Of a stretch of 64,000 nt of DNA, positions 12,420-24,122 are shown one piece after another. A program made the position numbers and the translations under genes. Under the pieces are notes generated by a model. The model was not told the origin of the DNA. It did not search any database and saw nothing but the letters and a program-made list of their open reading frames with translations. How positions within the stretch are numbered: position 1 is the stretch's first letter; each line of letters begins with the position of its first letter. The DNA is from Antedon mediterranea (lineage: Eukaryota > Echinodermata > Crinoidea > Comatulida > Antedonidae). The stretch spans positions 11,357,001 through 11,421,000 of the forward strand of contig NC_092671.1 in NCBI RefSeq assembly GCF_964355755.1. Direction: 5' to 3'.

Positions 12420-13617
12420 AAAATCACCAAATAGCACATGTTAAATAATAATAATACTGTATTCGAAACAAAAACACAATGATATACATATCAGTCATAC
12501 TGAATTACATAAACAGTATAATAATAAGTACTCTAAATCAAATTGGTCCACTAACAATATTTTTTTTCATAATCAAATTCTCTGAGTAATAATACAGGCC
12601 TACAATGAAAAAAGACCACTATACTTCTACATATTATTTTTCATACTATATTTAAATAATTTCTTTATTAAATATGTATATATTACTAATAGGATAAATT
12701 AGGGACTTTCTGAATATACGATACAACAAAAAACAACGGTGGCCCAATTCTGGTGGTTTACTTGATTTTTTATAGAAACAAAATTGTCTTAAATATATTA
12801 TTAATATTTTTAAATTAACTTTATAAAAAAATGGGTGACATATGGGTGTCTTGTGAAAACAATAAACAAAAAATGTTGTTGTTTAGTAGGTTTTCGTGAC
12901 GCACACTGAATTTTAAATCCTAAAAAAACACAGTATAATTTGGTTAACTTCTGCATTATAAAGTAAAATACAATTTTTGCTTGCATGATACATTTAACAA
13001 ATATTCTACAATGATTATTATTACACTTTGGTTAGTATTTTGGAAGCAAAGTACCCTATTTACAATAGTAATAAAATTAGTGGCAAAAAACATAGCTGGT
13101 AGTAACACAATGATTTATCATATAAGATAAAAGATCTTAGGGTTTATCTATATAAGAATTCCTACATTCTACTCAAGCAGAATTTGTTTCTAAAAATAAA
13201 TGTTCTTAAAACCCTGTGAATTTTTAATAATTTCAAAGAATTAAATTCAGTGTTGTTTAAAATTAGGGGTGGGGGTTAATGGCCTCAAGTTACTGTCTTT
13301 TTTATGTTGTTAGCATTCATTGATTGTTGTAAGGCGTGGAAAATCACATTAATAATCTAGTTTAGTAATAAATAGTTTTAAAATAGACTAAAATGACAAG
13401 GATTGGGCTATAAAAAAAATATATTGCGGTATAATTTTATATTTATTATTCAACATTGCTGATCCAGAAAGGAAAAGTCCATCCTATGGACAGGAAACTT
13501 TAAATACAGTCTCTCTAATTCCTAAGAACAAACAACTATTTAATTTTTATGCCCCCGCCCCTCCCACCAAAACAAATTATTTCAATGGGTCAATTATAAA
13601 AGATACAAAATATTTCA
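12420..13617. other. Intergenic, AT-rich
   Basis: No exon, RNA gene or transposon end recognised. It contains the 3' flank of the minus-strand TIR gene that ends at 13618. Confidence 0.5.
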
Positions 13618-16600
13618 CTACAGATTATCCATCGCGTTTGTGAATTTCAGTAGATCAACGATATCTACAAATCCTAAGTCATTGCGTAGAACATTGTAAA
13701 AAAACTCTGGAGCTTCTCTTCTAAGGTTCCTGAAACTCTGTAAAGTGCTACCATCAAAATTGCTGAAGTTAATCGAATAACTAAAAGAAAAATACATTTA
13801 CAATTATAAATAGAAAATTATTTAATAATTCCATATAAGAATAAAACAATTGTTACAATTACTGTATGTTTGTTCTAAAGCTCTGTCTACATTAGTTTGA
13901 CAAAAAAAGTGTGGTAGTGATATGCCCAAATATGGTAGTGATATGCCCAAATATGGTAGTGATATGCCCAAATATGGTAGTAATATGCCCAAATATGGTA
14001 GTGATATGACATCATCTTGTCCATATATGGGCACATCAAATGTTTTGTCATATACGTTTTGATAGTGTAGACAGAGCTTTAGTTATTATAGAACATTAAT
14101 AATATTATTATGATATTTAGAAAAAGTACTTACGCCTGAAGATGATTATTTTCCAACCAGTTTTGTACTTCATCCCTTGACCAGCCCATCATTGAAACTT
14201 GACTGCCTGCTGCATCACCTGATCCAGGTTTGCTGCCAAGATCCGGTATGTCAACTGCTGTCACAACATCAGAATCTAACAAACATGTAGACTACTAATG
14301 TAAACACACATACTATAATATCTAATTGCATTTACATGTCCTTCCTAATCTGCACACCTTTCATAAGCTTTACTCGTTCCTAATCTGCATCCCCTTTCTA
14401 ATCTACAACTCCTTCCTAATCTGCACACCTTTCATAATCTTTACTCCTTCCTAATCTGCATCCCCTTTCTAATCTGCACACCTTCCATAATCCTTACTCT
14501 TTCCTAATCCGCACACCTTCCATAATCCTTACTCCTTCCTAATCCGCACACTTTCTATAATCTAACCAAATACCCTTTACTAATCTGTAAATATTTCCTA
14601 ATCCACAACCCCTTCCTGATCCAAGTACAATATCTTCCTAACCTGATACTTACTAATCTGTAAATATTTCCTAATCTGCAACCCCTTCCTGATCCAAGTA
14701 CAATATCTTCCTAACCTGATACTTACTAATCTGTAAATATTTCCTAATCTGCAACCCCTTCCTGATCCAAGTACAATATCTGCCTAACCTGATACCCCCT
14801 TACTAATCTGTAAATATTTCCTAATCTGCAACCCATTACTAATCTGCAACCCCCTCCTGATCCAAGTACAATATCTTCCAAATTTCATACCCCTTACTAA
14901 TCTGTATACATTTTCTAAACTGCACCTCTTTCCCAAATTCAAAATAAAATATATCTTAACTCCATACTACAACACGTACTGCCAACGGCGTAACCTACCA
15001 TAACTTTTAAAAATAAAATCTTTTATTGTTTCGCTGCTATAATGCCATACATACCTTTTTTTGATCCAATCTGTTTGGTAAGCAACGGAATCTGTTTCTG
15101 AAAATCATATTGACCTCGGAAATCAACATAAAGTTTTGTTCCCAGGATCATTCCCAGCCAACCATCAGGCTTATACTGTGGCTGCATCATCAATGGAACA
15201 ATTTTTTTATTTTGTTGGAAAGCATATTCAGCCTCTACAAAATACAACAAACACAATATATTATACAGTATTCAACATATAATCATCAGATCAACATATA
15301 AAATCAAGCTGTGCTTTTTGACTAGTAAAATTCTATATTAGGTTCTTCAGTAATAAGCATAATGCTATTTTAGGTGGATCCAAAGGCTAAGCCCACCTAC
15401 ATTTTAAAAATTCCAATGCAAAAGATTAGACATTAGATTAAATTTAGCACTTTATTTCACCATTGTTAGGCCCTGCCAGCTCCACACCCCACCCACTGCC
15501 TCTTATATTTTGAAGCCCAAAATCCTTCGTCTGTCACTGCCTCCTATATACTTTCAGAAAGTTACATAGCATAAAGTAGCTTTTAAAGGACTTGTATATA
15601 CGTACCAGTTCTACAGTTGTGACTGTATTTATATTTCTCTGTAATGCAAATAATCACAGTGGATGCATTTTCTACAGCTGATGCCATTGCTTGTAGTGTT
15701 GAACCTTCCATACATTCTAAATCAATCCATATTTTGTAGCCGCATTCCTAGAGTTAAGTATGGAAAGATGAACTAGAAATTACATAAATGCATTAATAGT
15801 AAAGCTTGTTTTCCGGTCAACATTGAGTTATGTTGAGTTGCATTGAATTTTAAAATGGTTAAAGTTGGAAATAAATAACTGTAACAATGCTAAAATTTTT
15901 TTCATTTTTCTTGACTATTTCGAGCATTGCTGGGAAACGCGAACATCAGGTGTTGCATTTGTGAACCATTTGATTGGTCAGTTTTAATGATCATAACGTT
16001 GTAAAATCTTTGAATCCGGTCAATTCAACGCAACTCGCCGCTACTTAACGTTAACTGGAAAACAGGCTTAACAAACTAAAAAAACTTTACAGTCATACCT
16101 TTAAAGCATCTTTGATTTTGACGACTAAGTTCTGGATGTCCCACTGATAGCTGATCATAATATGCTTCTCATGTTTCTGGTTAGTTTTACTGGTCCCTGT
16201 ACAACATGAGAAAAACAACTGATGAACAAGACTTTGGTAGTACATGTACTTTTAGATAAAGAAAAAGAACCAAAAACAGATATCATCTACGAAAAAAAAC
16301 ACCACAGTACCTGTAACTTCCGTGTTCCCTTTCACTACCCACAATGCTCTTTGGGCACTGGTCCTTACTTCCTTATTTGGGCTATGGACTAGCTTTTGCA
16401 GAGCGAGTATAATATCAGTGTTCTTGGTAAGAATTGGTCGACTGTAATCTTCATCAAAAGCGAGGCTCCACACAGCCTTGATAGCTAATACTTGCTCCGT
16501 TTGATCTTGAAAATCTAGAATTTTTTTTAGAGTTTCTAATCCTCTTGCATCTATGACCTAAATAAAAATACAATAAATTAACTATCTGAATTGTTAGGAT

Positions 16601-18705
16601 GTTGTAGGAATATTTAGATCTAGTATTACTGGCCTTAGTGATGTTTACAATAGACTACAGTGAAATAAAATACTAATACATTCAACTCTCCCAATAGGAC
16701 TCTATGAAAACCGGAATCTCTTCCAAAACCGATGTGAGGTCCAAAAGGTCCAAAGTTCATATTTACCATTAAAAACACATTCTGAACACATTTCTGGAAA
16801 ACCAGATATCATAGCAAAACCCAAAGGTGTCTGGTTTTGACTGTACTACAATGATGATACTTTACTGGCTGTACCGATAACAAATTTGGAGATACAGTAG
16901 ATCAAACTGAAGTCAATTTAAAGCAGAAGAACTTACTACTTTACAATTTGCCTTGTTGATGCATAGTCTTTCCAGACCTTCCACTAACTCAGCGATGGAA
17001 ATACCTTCATATCGTCTGTCTTTTTGTCGCATAGCCTTCTCACAAGATTCAATAAGATATTCCACCGTGCCTTAATTATACAATTGAATGCAATTTATTA
17101 CAAACACAATGATTCAATACTGCACATTATAAAATATAAGTTAATCTCTGTACTGTAGTGAGCAACATGGTTTTGAGGAACGTATTTGGAACTAAACATT
17201 AAATAACTACTAATTGGAAAGCATTGTAGAGAAAAAATTGATTATAACTGCAAATGTTATTTCAAAAAAGAAAAGTAAAGTTGAGAATGCTTTGAAAGTT
17301 GTAGTAAAACAACCAAAACATCAGATATACAAGAGATATTCTCAACCTTACAAATAATATTTTGCATATTTTTATTTTTTTAAATTAATCAATGGTAAGT
17401 CTCTATTACAAACCTGTGTCTTTTAATATATCCATCTGGTCCTCCTCGATAATTGCCGCAATAAGCATCATCGTCAAAGCTTTGAGGAAATCATCAAATT
17501 CCAAGTATGCTTTGATTTTTTCCACGACACATGCCTTGCGGAAGTAGACGTTGAGAGACAAAGATCTACTTAGATTGTGTAGTATACTCAGGCAAGCTTT
17601 GCATAAATAATGAACATTCTGTGAAAAGCAATTTAAATTCTTTAGTTTGGCCTCATACAACATACAAAAACATGTTGTTTACAATCTATAACCAACTTGC
17701 CATTTTTTAGTGACATCATCATCATGGTTCACCATTACCTTTAATTAGTTCATTCATCATTCTTTGCCAGGAAAAAACATGACAAAAATGGAAATAGGTT
17801 GCTAGTCTAGTTTAACCTACTTTAAAACAATATCTGGTGTGTGTCATAAAAACATTAAACCATAGTCTTTTATAGGAACCAACTCATAGTGAGTTAAGGC
17901 TTGCATAACATGTCAACAACTACAACAATAATAGATTGCAATTTTGTCTGAATAATTACAGTTATGAGCTTTGGATAAATGCCCCGAACCCATCGAATGT
18001 TGTTTAGAATAAATAAATACCCCCTTGAATAAATCACCGGGGAAGAAAAAATCAAAACTCCCTCCTGTCACATTCATAAACTCTGTATTATATTTTTTTT
18101 TAAACAGGTAAGTAAAGCTAAGTGATGTGAGCTATTGTTATTTATTTACCTTACTTTTTTCAAGCTTCTGTCTGTATTGAGGTGAATCTAATATATCAGA
18201 GCATAGCTTCACCATGCCAGCATCACCAAGAGCCGTGGCAAATGACAAACTTGCATCGCTGAAGTTCCATGAGTTATTGAAAACATAATATGCAGAAAAC
18301 CACACTGAATCATTCTTAAAATAACCATATTTAGAAAGGTTGTTGAGTATTTTTATAAACAGTTCTGAAAGTTAAAAAAAATAAAAACAGTTGATAATAC
18401 TGAAGCAAACTGAAATCCTAGTGTGGTTTGTGTCTGTGGGGGAAAATATAGACTACCGAAAAAAATACACAGGATGTTTTCAGATACAATGTCTTTGTTA
18501 TTTGGTTTCAACTTTCTATATACCAACCTGGTGCATTTCCTTCTGCCAACGCCTCTCCAACTTCTTTTCTGTAGGCCTCAAAGTTCCAGTAGCAGTCCCC
18601 AATGTATTGCAGTTCGTTTTTGGCATCTTTGGTATTGTAACTCGTCATATTCTCTAACGCCTTTAGACTTTTCTTGATAATTTTAATAGCGTTTTCCTCA
18701 CTCAT
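13618..18705 (-). CDS. ARM-TIR-SAM-type protein, probable NAD-cleaving TIR
   Basis: Ten exons in coding order: 18705-18528, 18364-18150, 17618-17414, 17070-16937, 16557-16311, 16196-16099, 15747-15606, 15234-15055, 14275-14134 and 13780-13618. All junctions are GT-AG and all phases fit, giving 567 residues. Residues 1-320 are helical, armadillo-like (for example KAVWSLAFDEDYSRPILTKN). The TIR domain runs from about 333 (HIMISYQWD) to 450, with box-2-like GYKIWIDLE. CRTEAEYAF places Glu407/Glu409 where TIR NADases carry their catalytic Glu. Residues about 485-562 form a SAM-like helical domain (GWSRDEVQNWLENNHL). The domain set recalls SARM1 but with SAM after TIR. It is likely a cytosolic immune or stress sensor; NADase activity is inferred. 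Confidence 0.8.
13875..14082. mobile_element. 208-bp MITE with internal 21-bp repeats
   Basis: The termini CTAAAGCTCTGTCTACA (13875 on) and TGTAGACAGAGCTTTAG (to 14082) are perfect inverted repeats, extended imperfectly inward. The interior holds four to five 21-bp tandem units of TATGCCCAAATATGGTAGTG type. It lies in the last intron of the TIR gene. No clear target duplication was found. A 70-codon open frame across it is a by-product of the repeat. Confidence 0.75.
14340..14950. repeat. Intronic CT-rich minisatellite, about 73-bp unit
   Basis: In intron 8 of the TIR gene, a unit containing TTACTAATCTGTAAATATTT then CCTTCCTGATCCAAGTACAA recurs at about 14577, 14650, 14723 and, diverged, near 14807. 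Shorter CCTAATCTGCA-type units precede it (14340-14575). Confidence 0.8.
15802..16069. mobile_element. 268-bp inverted-repeat element, MITE-like
   Basis: The left end AAGCTTGTTTTCCGGTCAAC matches the reverse complement of the right end (AAGCCTGTTTTCCAGTTAAC). Similarity continues imperfectly for about 50 bp (GAGTTGCRTTGAATT). It lies in intron 6 of the TIR gene and does not disturb the splice sites. The target duplication was not resolved. Confidence 0.65.
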
Positions 18706-19369
18706 GATTGCTAATTTATTTTTACACTGCTAACTAAAAACTGCAGATACAGATAAAAAGTTACAAAATGAAGCAAGTACAAATAAATAAATCATCAAAA
18801 GTTAGTTAGTGAATAAACTGCACCCACCCAAATAATATATAGGCCTCTATAGGCTAGTAAACCTACAAAGTAAAATGATGGTACAGTATGTATGATTAGA
18901 CTAATGAGGCATATTATTATTATTATACTATCTTTTAATACTGGCCTACTCACGCCTAGACCCTAGATATGGATCAAGCTAGTTGGCCTTATAGATTCAG
19001 CCCACGAAATTCAGAAAAAAGAAGGTCGGCAAAAAATTGCCGACCTTAAATTCGCCAAGGTCGGCAGTCTCGGCAGTTCTAAAAATAGAAAATTCACCCC
19101 AAGGCCTAAACCTTTTGCTAACCTAAAAAAGGCCTAGCTAGGCCTAGCCTCCCTAGCTATATGTTATGCAAAAAGAACTAGCAAAATTAACTAAAAAAAA
19201 TATAAAAACCTAACACTAAAATCTACAAGATAAATTCTATTTGATTATATTTAGGTATATTTATTCATAAAAAGACATCAAAATACAACGGCAGCCAAAA
19301 GGCTGAAAAGTAGTATTTTACAAAATTTGATAAAAATATATAAATACATTATGTATAAAAGGTAAAACT

Positions 19370-19378
<9 letters not shown>

Positions 19379-19411
<33 letters not shown>

Positions 19412-22400
19412 ATAATAATAATAATAATTTACCACATTAAAATTGGTCCACCTGTAAGTTAAAATAGTGCCAGCCTATTCAATATTCATCATTAATGAGT
19501 CGGACTAAAAAAGGGACTGGTGAAGATCTAAATCTTTCTGTACGACCAAACGGGATTTTGAGTAGAGGCTTACTCGCAGACCTCAGGGTTCTGCTAATGT
19601 CACGAACAGGTGGAAGAATGCTTCTAAATGTATCGGACTTTATTATTCCTTTACCAAATTTCAGTAAGAGTTGGACTCTTCTGTTAACTAGCGATGGAAG
19701 GTCTGACAATTTAAGAGCAGACTCGTACAGTAGGATACATAGTTCATGCCATAAATGATTCGTAGAGCTCTTTTTTGAACTCTTTCTATTGACTTAGTTT
19801 GGTCTTTCGTAATTGAACTGTGCCACACAGGGCATGCATATTCAACTAAAGGACGTATATAGCAAGTATATACTTGTAGTAAATCTTTACAAGGCGCCTT
19901 GGCTTTCTTAAGTATAATCAAAGTGTACAAACGTCGACATGCTTTAGCAACGATATCATGAATATGCATCTCCCATTTAAGGTTATCCTGCAAGGTGACA
20001 CCAAGCAGTTTAATGTGATTTACACATTTAAGATCATGGCCATTTAGATTGAAACTGGGAGGAGGACAGTCGGACTTTAGGAAGGAAATACGCATCACAT
20101 TGCACTTGGATGGCTTGGGGAGGACTCTATTTATCAAACACCAATCATCAAGTTGATTTAAAGTGTCCTGCAACAATTGTCTATCACTACTTCTAACTAC
20201 TTCACTAAGAGTGAGGTCGTCCACATATTTCCACCGCCTGTCAGTTCCCTCAGCAACATCATTGACTAATACCAAAAAGAGAAGGGGACCCAACTTCGTG
20301 CCCTGGGGCACCCCACAAGTAATATTAGAATTTGAAGAGGTGGCTCCCTTAACTTTGGTATTGCATGTGCGATTTAAGAGGAAACTACAAACGGTAGGAA
20401 GAATGGACGGCCTCACTCCTATGGATATTAATTTATTTATGACAACTTAATGATCCACACGATCGAAAGCCTTCGTAAAGTCTACAGCACATAAGTTTAA
20501 ATATTTGCTACCCCCCTCCAGGTCAGATACAACAGAATTTATCAAGTCTACGAGGTAGTGTGAAGTTGACGAGCCTCTACGACAACCAAATTGCTTACTA
20601 TCTAAAGAATCTTTTATATCATTAGTTACCCACTCCGCTAAAAAGCTTTCAAATATCCGAGAAAAAATGGGTGTTAGGGATATAGGCCGAAGGTCATTAC
20701 AATTATTAGCATCTGGAACCTTAGGAACTGGTATTATAGTAGCCTTTTTCCATTGTTCAGGAAAATTACCTTCATTTAAAGAAGAATTAAAAATGTCCGC
20801 TAATGGATAAGAGAGTTCAAATGAGAATTCCTTAATTAATCTGATCGGTAGATCTTCTGGGTGTCCTGCTTTTTGTATGTTTAACTTATCGATTGCAGAT
20901 TTCACTTGTCCTGGGTAGATAACGGGTGGGGGTTCCGATGCTGGTAAGTAACTTGGTAGTTTTGTAATGTCAAGTGCTGAAAGTTCACTACAAATCGTGG
21001 CAAAATGTTGGTTAATTACTTCAACAGCCGCTTGCGTTGATAGACCAGGGATGTTAAACGTGTCCTTTTTCTTTAGATTGCAGAGATTCACAATTCCTTT
21101 GTGCCATCTAGCAGGGCTATTGCTTTTTAGACACTTTAATGAGGTCGCGTAAAACTTCTCCTTCGCGTGCGTAATTGCTCTTTGTATGGAGTTACGTATC
21201 CTTCGCCATTGTTGGGTATGGTTACTAGAAAAGGCCAACTGTCGTTCTACAATCAATCTCTTGATTCTCGGCGTCATCCACGGCTTATCGGTTTTCTTAT
21301 GGCAAATCGATTTCACGGGGAAAAAATCTGCAAATTTCCCATTAAGCACAGTAAGAAATTCATTTGTTTTAACACTTGTTGATTCGCTATCAAGAACATG
21401 GCACCAGTCATGGGCAGTGATCCACGATCCAAATGATCTAACCGACGAGTTACGATACGGTTGGATAGTACAAGTGGTGTAGTTAGAGGTAGGTATAACA
21501 TGGATTGGTTTCAATAGTATACAACAATGGTCGCTACGTCCTAAGGGGGCCAACTTAGTGGCTTTACTGTATCTCTCCGGTCGATTCATGAACACTTTAT
21601 CAAGTATGTTATTTTTCCTATGGGTAGGAAAATCAATCATTTGTTCCATACCTAATTCAGATTGCATATAGGTAGTGTTTAGATGGTTGAAGTCACCAAG
21701 TACTATGATATTTGCCAATCTATCCATTCCATAAATACTATCAATTACATTTCCAACATGCTCTAAAAGTTGGTTGGGGTAGTTGGCAGACGGCGGGTAG
21801 TAAATAGCTCCGATATATATAGAACGCGTTTTGCTGTTCTGTGTAGAGCGATAGCTAATTTTTGACCATAGGCATTCGAATTTGCAATCAGTATGCGTAA
21901 CAATCGGATGGATTTCCAGGTGGTCCGCTGCAAAGCATGCTACGCCACCGCCGATTTTATCAGTTCTGTTTTTAAAAACGCCTTTATAATCGCAAAAGTT
22001 AACAATACCTTGTGTTTCCTCTGTTAGCCATGTCTCAGTGACTATCGCTACATCTACATTATGTTTCTTTAAGGTACAGTGAAATTCGTCTGCTTTATTC
22101 TTTAATGACCACGCATTCGTATACATAATTGTCGGTGCAGCTAAATCCCCTGTGATGCATGGGATCAAATTTCCAATATTACGACCTTGGGTCACCTTAT
22201 TTCCTACTGAACGAAAAGTTACCCTTGTATCAATTTTCCTTCTTAGCTTAACACCTCCGCGTTTCCTTCTTGGTCGTTTTCTAGGCCGAGAATCGCTACC
22301 GGTATGCATACAAGCCGGTCTATTGTTTACCTCCACCTGTATATGCAGTTCCTTTGTCATTGCGTACCGTGCCGTGTCCAAAAAAAAAAAAAACAAGACC

Positions 22401-22500
22401 AAACCGGCGACAAGCACAAAAACGGCTAAATTATGAACGTACAAGCACAAAAATCCATCAAAATTCATCAAAATATCATCTAAACCAACAAGCAACACTT
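19379..22500 (-). mobile_element. Non-LTR retrotransposon, CR1/L2-like, degraded
   Basis: The minus-strand element has an apurinic-type endonuclease followed by reverse transcriptase. Its 3' side at the left ends in an (ATT)n run next to a 30-base T run (sense strand), resembling the microsatellite tail of CR1/L2-type LINEs. Nested within the 18998-23076 element. The 5' end is not defined. Three AATTGATAATTAAT-type units near 22618-22668 may mark the boundary. Confidence 0.8.
19479..22360 (-). pseudogene. LINE endonuclease/reverse transcriptase ORF, interrupted
   Basis: From an ATG at 22360 (MTKELH; a longer in-frame start exists at 22498) the frame encodes a Lys/Arg-rich lead, then an endonuclease domain (VTETWL, IVLGDFNHLNT, LGRSDHCCIL). 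The reverse transcriptase follows (DLRPISLTPIFSRIFE, DFTKAFDRVDH). An in-frame TAA at 20447-20449 breaks it. The same frame resumes through GVPQGTKLGPLLFLVLVND and the catalytic YVDD box to about 19740. A frameshift there moves the C-terminal part (to 19479) into another frame. With one stop and one shift the copy is non-autonomous. Confidence 0.85.
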
Positions 22501-23076
22501 AGTAATCGCTAAATAAGACACATCAACAAGTTAAACAACGAAAATAAGGAAAATAGAGGTGTCTTGCAGATAGCTCAGCGACACACGTCTACCATACAAT
22601 AGGATGTTTTTCATCTTCATTAATTGATAATTAATGAATTGATAATTAATTAATTGATAATTAATTGCTGAACATCATGGTTCTGGAGCTAGCCGTACAC
22701 AGAGCATAGTTGCTTGCTTGGCATAACAGGGTATTCCCCTACACAGGTCTGTGGCGCACAGCGCTGTGCCCAGCCAGCTTGCTTGATAGGCTAGGAAAGC
22801 ATGTAATGCAGCTCACACACAAAATGATGTAATGGTTGAGTGAATTCAGGGATCATCTTAATTCCATGGTTTGTTAACTAAACACAACATGGTGGTGAAT
22901 ATGCCTGTTAAAATTTCAATGATACGATCCCTTAAAGTACCATGTTGTTGCTAGGAGGCTTGAAAGGAGGGATCTAGCCTAGTTTCTAGGTCGGCAATCT
23001 CTTGCCGTCCTCTGACAATTTAAGGTCGGCAATAAGGTCGGCAATTGCCGATTGCCGACGTGAAATTCATGGGCTG

Positions 23077-24122
23077 TAGATTGCCGAAGATAGGCTAGCC
23101 TAGCTATTCGTATGCCTATAGTATAGCTAGGCCTAGCCTAGAGGCTAGGCTTAGCCGGATCCTAGTTAGGCTAGGCCTACTTAAGGGCTAGGTTGGCTGG
23201 GCCTAGCCTACACTAGAGCTTAGCTAACCTACTAGATAAAGACACAACTGTATAAATACCTGAATATCAAAACAATCCACAGAACACAAACAGTCATTGC
23301 ACATACAAATAAAACGAAAGAACTTGTTTTGAATATGTATTTTGCCAGCCAGGAACTTGCTTGTTGTCTCGACGTACGTACAAGAGTGGGAGTCACGTCC
23401 GTACCCCGTTATCGCCCTCATCGTCGACACTCTTTTAAAAAAAGAGTATTAAAATACTCTTTTTTCGTGCAAAACCTTTTGATAATTTAGAGCTAAAAGA
23501 TAAATATTAATGGAAACTATAAATCATCAAAAAAAAACCAATGCTGATACTGATTTTCGTGATTGTTAGACCACATATCGTGCCCATCAGACTCTAACCC
23601 CGCTGTAGAATAGATATCATGTTCGAAAAAGATGACACCATTTAGTTTGTCGTTAAAGTTAGACTGAATGATGAACTAATTCGTTTCGGAAAAGACGTCG
23701 AGATGAAAATTTGAAGTAGTTTAATTATTATTCTTAAATTTTTTCTGGAGAGGCGAAGATTAAACGAAGTTTAACAAATGTGAAATTGTAAGTAATTCAC
23801 TTTATTTCTCCGTTTAAACAATTTTTGTTTTAGATACTATTTCTAAAATTAGTAACATTATTAGTTTGCTATAACCCAGATATTGTATATTTATATATTC
23901 AACATAATATAAACCTATAGTAGGTTATTTTTTAATTAGCTACAAGTACAACATGCTATTTGACATATTCCCTTCTATACATAAATGTTTTGAACACATT
24001 GCTTAGTTTCACGGCGATTTAACTAGATACAACCCAAACCCAAACGAAATTAACTAAAGCTGGCATGAGAACCAATTTATAACGATTTAATCCCTATTTC
24101 AAATTGCAACATTTTTTTATTC
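23077..24122. other. Flank of the transporter array
   Basis: From about 23440 the sequence is homologous to the region downstream of transporters B (30230-30690) and D (44650-45110). The duplicated unit therefore includes about 0.7 kb of 3' flank. The 23090-23220 part is rich in TAGGCCTAG-like words. A 68-codon minus-strand frame at 23224-23430 shows no domain and is not called. Confidence 0.6.

Larger units (their letters stand above)
18998..23076. mobile_element. DNA element with inverted ends and 6-bp target duplication, carrying a nested LINE
   Basis: The left end CAGCCCACGAAATTCA (18998 on) and the reverse complement of the right end (CAGCCCATGAATTTCA, ending at 23076) match. Both subterminal regions carry repeated GGTCGGCAA and AATTGCCGACCTTAAATT motifs in inverted orientation. 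The flanks are TAGATT (18992-18997 and 23077-23082), read as a 6-bp target duplication. No transposase is recognised; the interior is mostly a LINE (about 19379-22500) plus AT-rich sequence. I would class it as a non-autonomous cut-and-paste element of unassigned superfamily. It inserted about 290 bp upstream of the TIR gene's start codon. Confidence 0.75.

Noticed and set aside
23224-23430. 68-codon minus-strand frame
   Set aside because: No domain, no splice-linked neighbour, composition like non-coding flank.
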